Shown: positions 63,301 through 64,000 of the stretch, piece after piece
Layout: each line of letters opens with the position of its first letter
How positions within the stretch are numbered: position 1 is the first letter of the stretch
Assembly: GCF_001027745.1 (NCBI RefSeq)
Contig: NZ_LECU01000004.1
Coordinates: forward strand, 496,001 to 560,000
Reading direction: 5' to 3'
DNA length: 64,000 bases
Origin: Pedobacter sp. BMA
GTDB taxonomy: Bacteria > Bacteroidota > Bacteroidia > Sphingobacteriales > Sphingobacteriaceae
Translations under genes and position numbers: made by a program
The notes under the pieces: generated by a model
Database searches by the model: none
What the model was told of the DNA's origin: nothing
The model's input: the letters and a program-made list of their open reading frames with translations, nothing else

Positions 63301-64000
63301 TACTTCGGATACTTTAAGCTGAGTAGCAGCTCCTGTAAATAATTTTCTATCTAACTGTTGATAACCGGTCGAAACTACATTTACTTCTTTCAATTGCGCT
63401 GCATCTTCTTCAAGTGTTACATTAATCGTTGTTCTCGAACCTATTTCAACCTCAACGTTTTTGTATCCGATATAGCTGAAAACTAACGTGGCCCCTTCTT
63501 TGACGGAAATTGAATAATCGCCGCTACTCGTGGTAGAGACAGCGTTTGCAGCACCTTTCTCGCGCACGCTAACTCCAGGTAACACGGAACCACTCTTATC
63601 CCTTACCTTGCCCGTTACACGAACAGCAACAAAGAAATCCACTACCTTATCTAGTATTGATCTTTCTTTTAAACTAATGAGAATTGTCTTATCTTCTATG
63701 GTATAGGTAAGATCCCTATCGGCAATGATTTTTGCCATAACCTCTTCAATCGTAGCTCGGTTAAAACTAGCATTAATTGTGGTGGTACTTTTGATTTTAT
63801 TGGTTGATAACAAAACGTCATACCCAGATTGCTGCCTAATTTCCTTAAACATTCTTTCCAGGGTAACATTTCTTTCTTTTAATGTAATGAACTGGCCATA
63901 GGTAGCGGCACTTACCTGCATGAGGGAAGTCAACAGAACAGCCGTAATTAACTTCATCATTAATAATAATTTAGGTATGTAGCGTCGTTGCGTACATAAA
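60331..64000 (-). CDS. SusC/RagA TonB-dependent transporter with STN domain, 5' end missing
   Basis: At least 1220 residues. The frame stays open from the ATG at 63960 to the window edge and reads QRRYIPKLLLMMKLITAVLL, typical of the N-terminus of this branch, so the true start lies outside. After the signal (QVSAATYGQ) comes an STN domain (about 25-95), then a carboxypeptidase-like domain (VRVTGKVRDKSGSVLPGVSV), the TonB plug (GYQQLDRKLFTGAATQLKV, MYGARAMNGVIVVTTKKGR) and a 22-strand barrel ending FTLSLRIGF. The STN domain implies signalling to a FecR anti-sigma factor, whose gene would be expected just beyond the right edge. Confidence 0.93.
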   Translation of the reverse strand, partial: LCTQRRYIPKLLLMMKLITAVLLTSLMQVSAATYGQFITLKERNVTLERMFKEIRQQSGYDVLLSTNKIKSTTTINASFNRATIEEVMAKIIADRDLTYTIEDKTILISLKERSILDKVVDFFVAVRVTGKVRDKSGSVLPGVSVREKGAANAVSTTSSGDYSISVKEGATLVFSYIGYKNVEVEIGSRTTINVTLEEDAAQLKEVNVVSTGYQQLDRKLFTGAATQLKVSEVERLGVSDISRMLEGQVAGVTLQNVSGTFGAAPKIRVRGATSLSGDNKPLWVVDGIILEDVVNISNEALSSGDANTLLGSSVAGLNADDIESFNILKDAAATAMYGARAMNGVIVVTTKKGRQTEGAPKISYTGNFTTYSKPSYEGTDILNSDEQMSVLIEYFNKGAYQIPGSSSGQDGGIFYKMYNQLYNYDPATKTFALKYDKASVSNFLNRYANANTDWFDILYKNSLKQEHSLSVTSGTEKFQTYASTSYLNDKGQTIGSNVDRFTANFRVNFAPSKKLSFELLTTGSVRNQRTPSGNSDRQSDPVYGSYYREFDVNPYNYARNTSRLITPYDENGNLEYFVRNYAPFNILNELENNYTTLQMLDIKVQGGVKYKIIPALTYSINAAYRFSKSERQSYVLEQSNQALAFRSGGNATRDGDNQYLYIDSANPTGLPTSVLPTGGFYNTAGDNLTNYYFRHDLVYDKNWNDKHLLNVFGSMEVRSIDRQNQYFNGIGYQYENGGLVNPSYLYFKEAGEAGKAYFGMGKNYERYVAYMLRAAYSYEGRYSFNATTRYDGSNKMGRSRNARWLPTWNVSGSWNADQESFWPKNDIVTYAVLRGSYGLTASIGNATNSLPVFYDQISRRQLLKDQEVQTYISTLQNTQLTWEKSYDANIGLDLRFFKNKVNLSVDVYNRTIHDLLGSLNTSGIGGEFTKTANYAAMNSRGIEFTVSGSPINSGDFKWSTNFNFAFNRTKITELDALPNIWRAVSATGGAVLGYPQRGLFSVQFAGLNPQYGYPTFYGVDGKATTNIGLQGDEIEILKYEGPTDPTTTGGFFNQFRYKNFSLSALFKFSAGNALRLAPAIAASYSDMTTLSRDVLNRWIMPGDERITNIPALLDPVTAANILTSSGATTNASYPYNLYNYSTERVVSGDYLKLSRITASYDIPKKITSKFRMSNASLIAACDNVAVLYADKRLNGEDPEFFSTGGVALPVPTQFTLSLRIGF

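Overview
The window comes from a member of the Bacteroidota, most likely Pedobacter or a close relative in the Sphingobacteriaceae. The evidence is the SusC/SusD pair, the type IX secretion (T9SS) partners, the giant adhesin with a gliding-type C-terminus, moderate-to-low GC, promoters of the TTG/TAnnTTTG type, and near absence of Shine-Dalgarno sequences. No rRNA, tRNA, CRISPR array or transposase was seen.

Layout. 1-2.5 kb: 3' part of a photolyase, two FKBP-type prolyl isomerase lipoproteins, and the remnant of a third. 2.7-8.8 kb: a fatty-acid beta-oxidation operon, marR-fadN-fadA-fadE, with a promoter and operator in front of marR. 8.8-18 kb: a secreted protein of unknown function, an OmpA-family porin, an overlapping fadD-ggt pair whose upstream region carries the same operator core as marR, a small outer-membrane barrel, an unusual 11-bp repeat array, and an M61 peptidase. 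18.2-23.7 kb: a three-gene RND efflux operon. 23.7-28.4 kb: GlcNAc-kinase-like protein, a lone receiver protein, HtpG, a possible MITE, a small HsdR-N-like nuclease and an unknown protein.

28.6-34.2 kb is the most interesting region. Three tandem genes for 46-50 residue peptides lie on the minus strand in a stretch that looks intergenic. They sit between a LytTR response regulator and its likely histidine kinase, followed by a full-length LanB-type lantibiotic dehydratase. The last 23 residues of the three peptides are identical although about half the codons differ between two copies. They hold seven Ser/Thr and no Cys, and no LanC cyclase is present in the window. This suggests a RiPP whose product is dehydrated but not lanthionine-bridged. 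The same triple 21-bp-spaced direct repeat lies upstream of the regulator and between the precursors and the kinase, so the two-component pair probably controls the locus.

34.3-50.8 kb is a surface-adhesin cassette: a 4491-residue repeat adhesin with a type B T9SS C-terminal domain, a PorP/SprF-like outer-membrane partner and a PorE-like OmpA protein. Divergent from the adhesin is an 863-residue NACHT-like NTPase (51.1-53.7 kb). 53.7-56 kb holds an OmpA lipoprotein, a DUF2461 protein, a DUF983 protein and a small QCAMC membrane protein. 56.1-64 kb is a SusC-SusD-zinc metallohydrolase-DUF4302 uptake operon whose SusC gene runs off the right edge.
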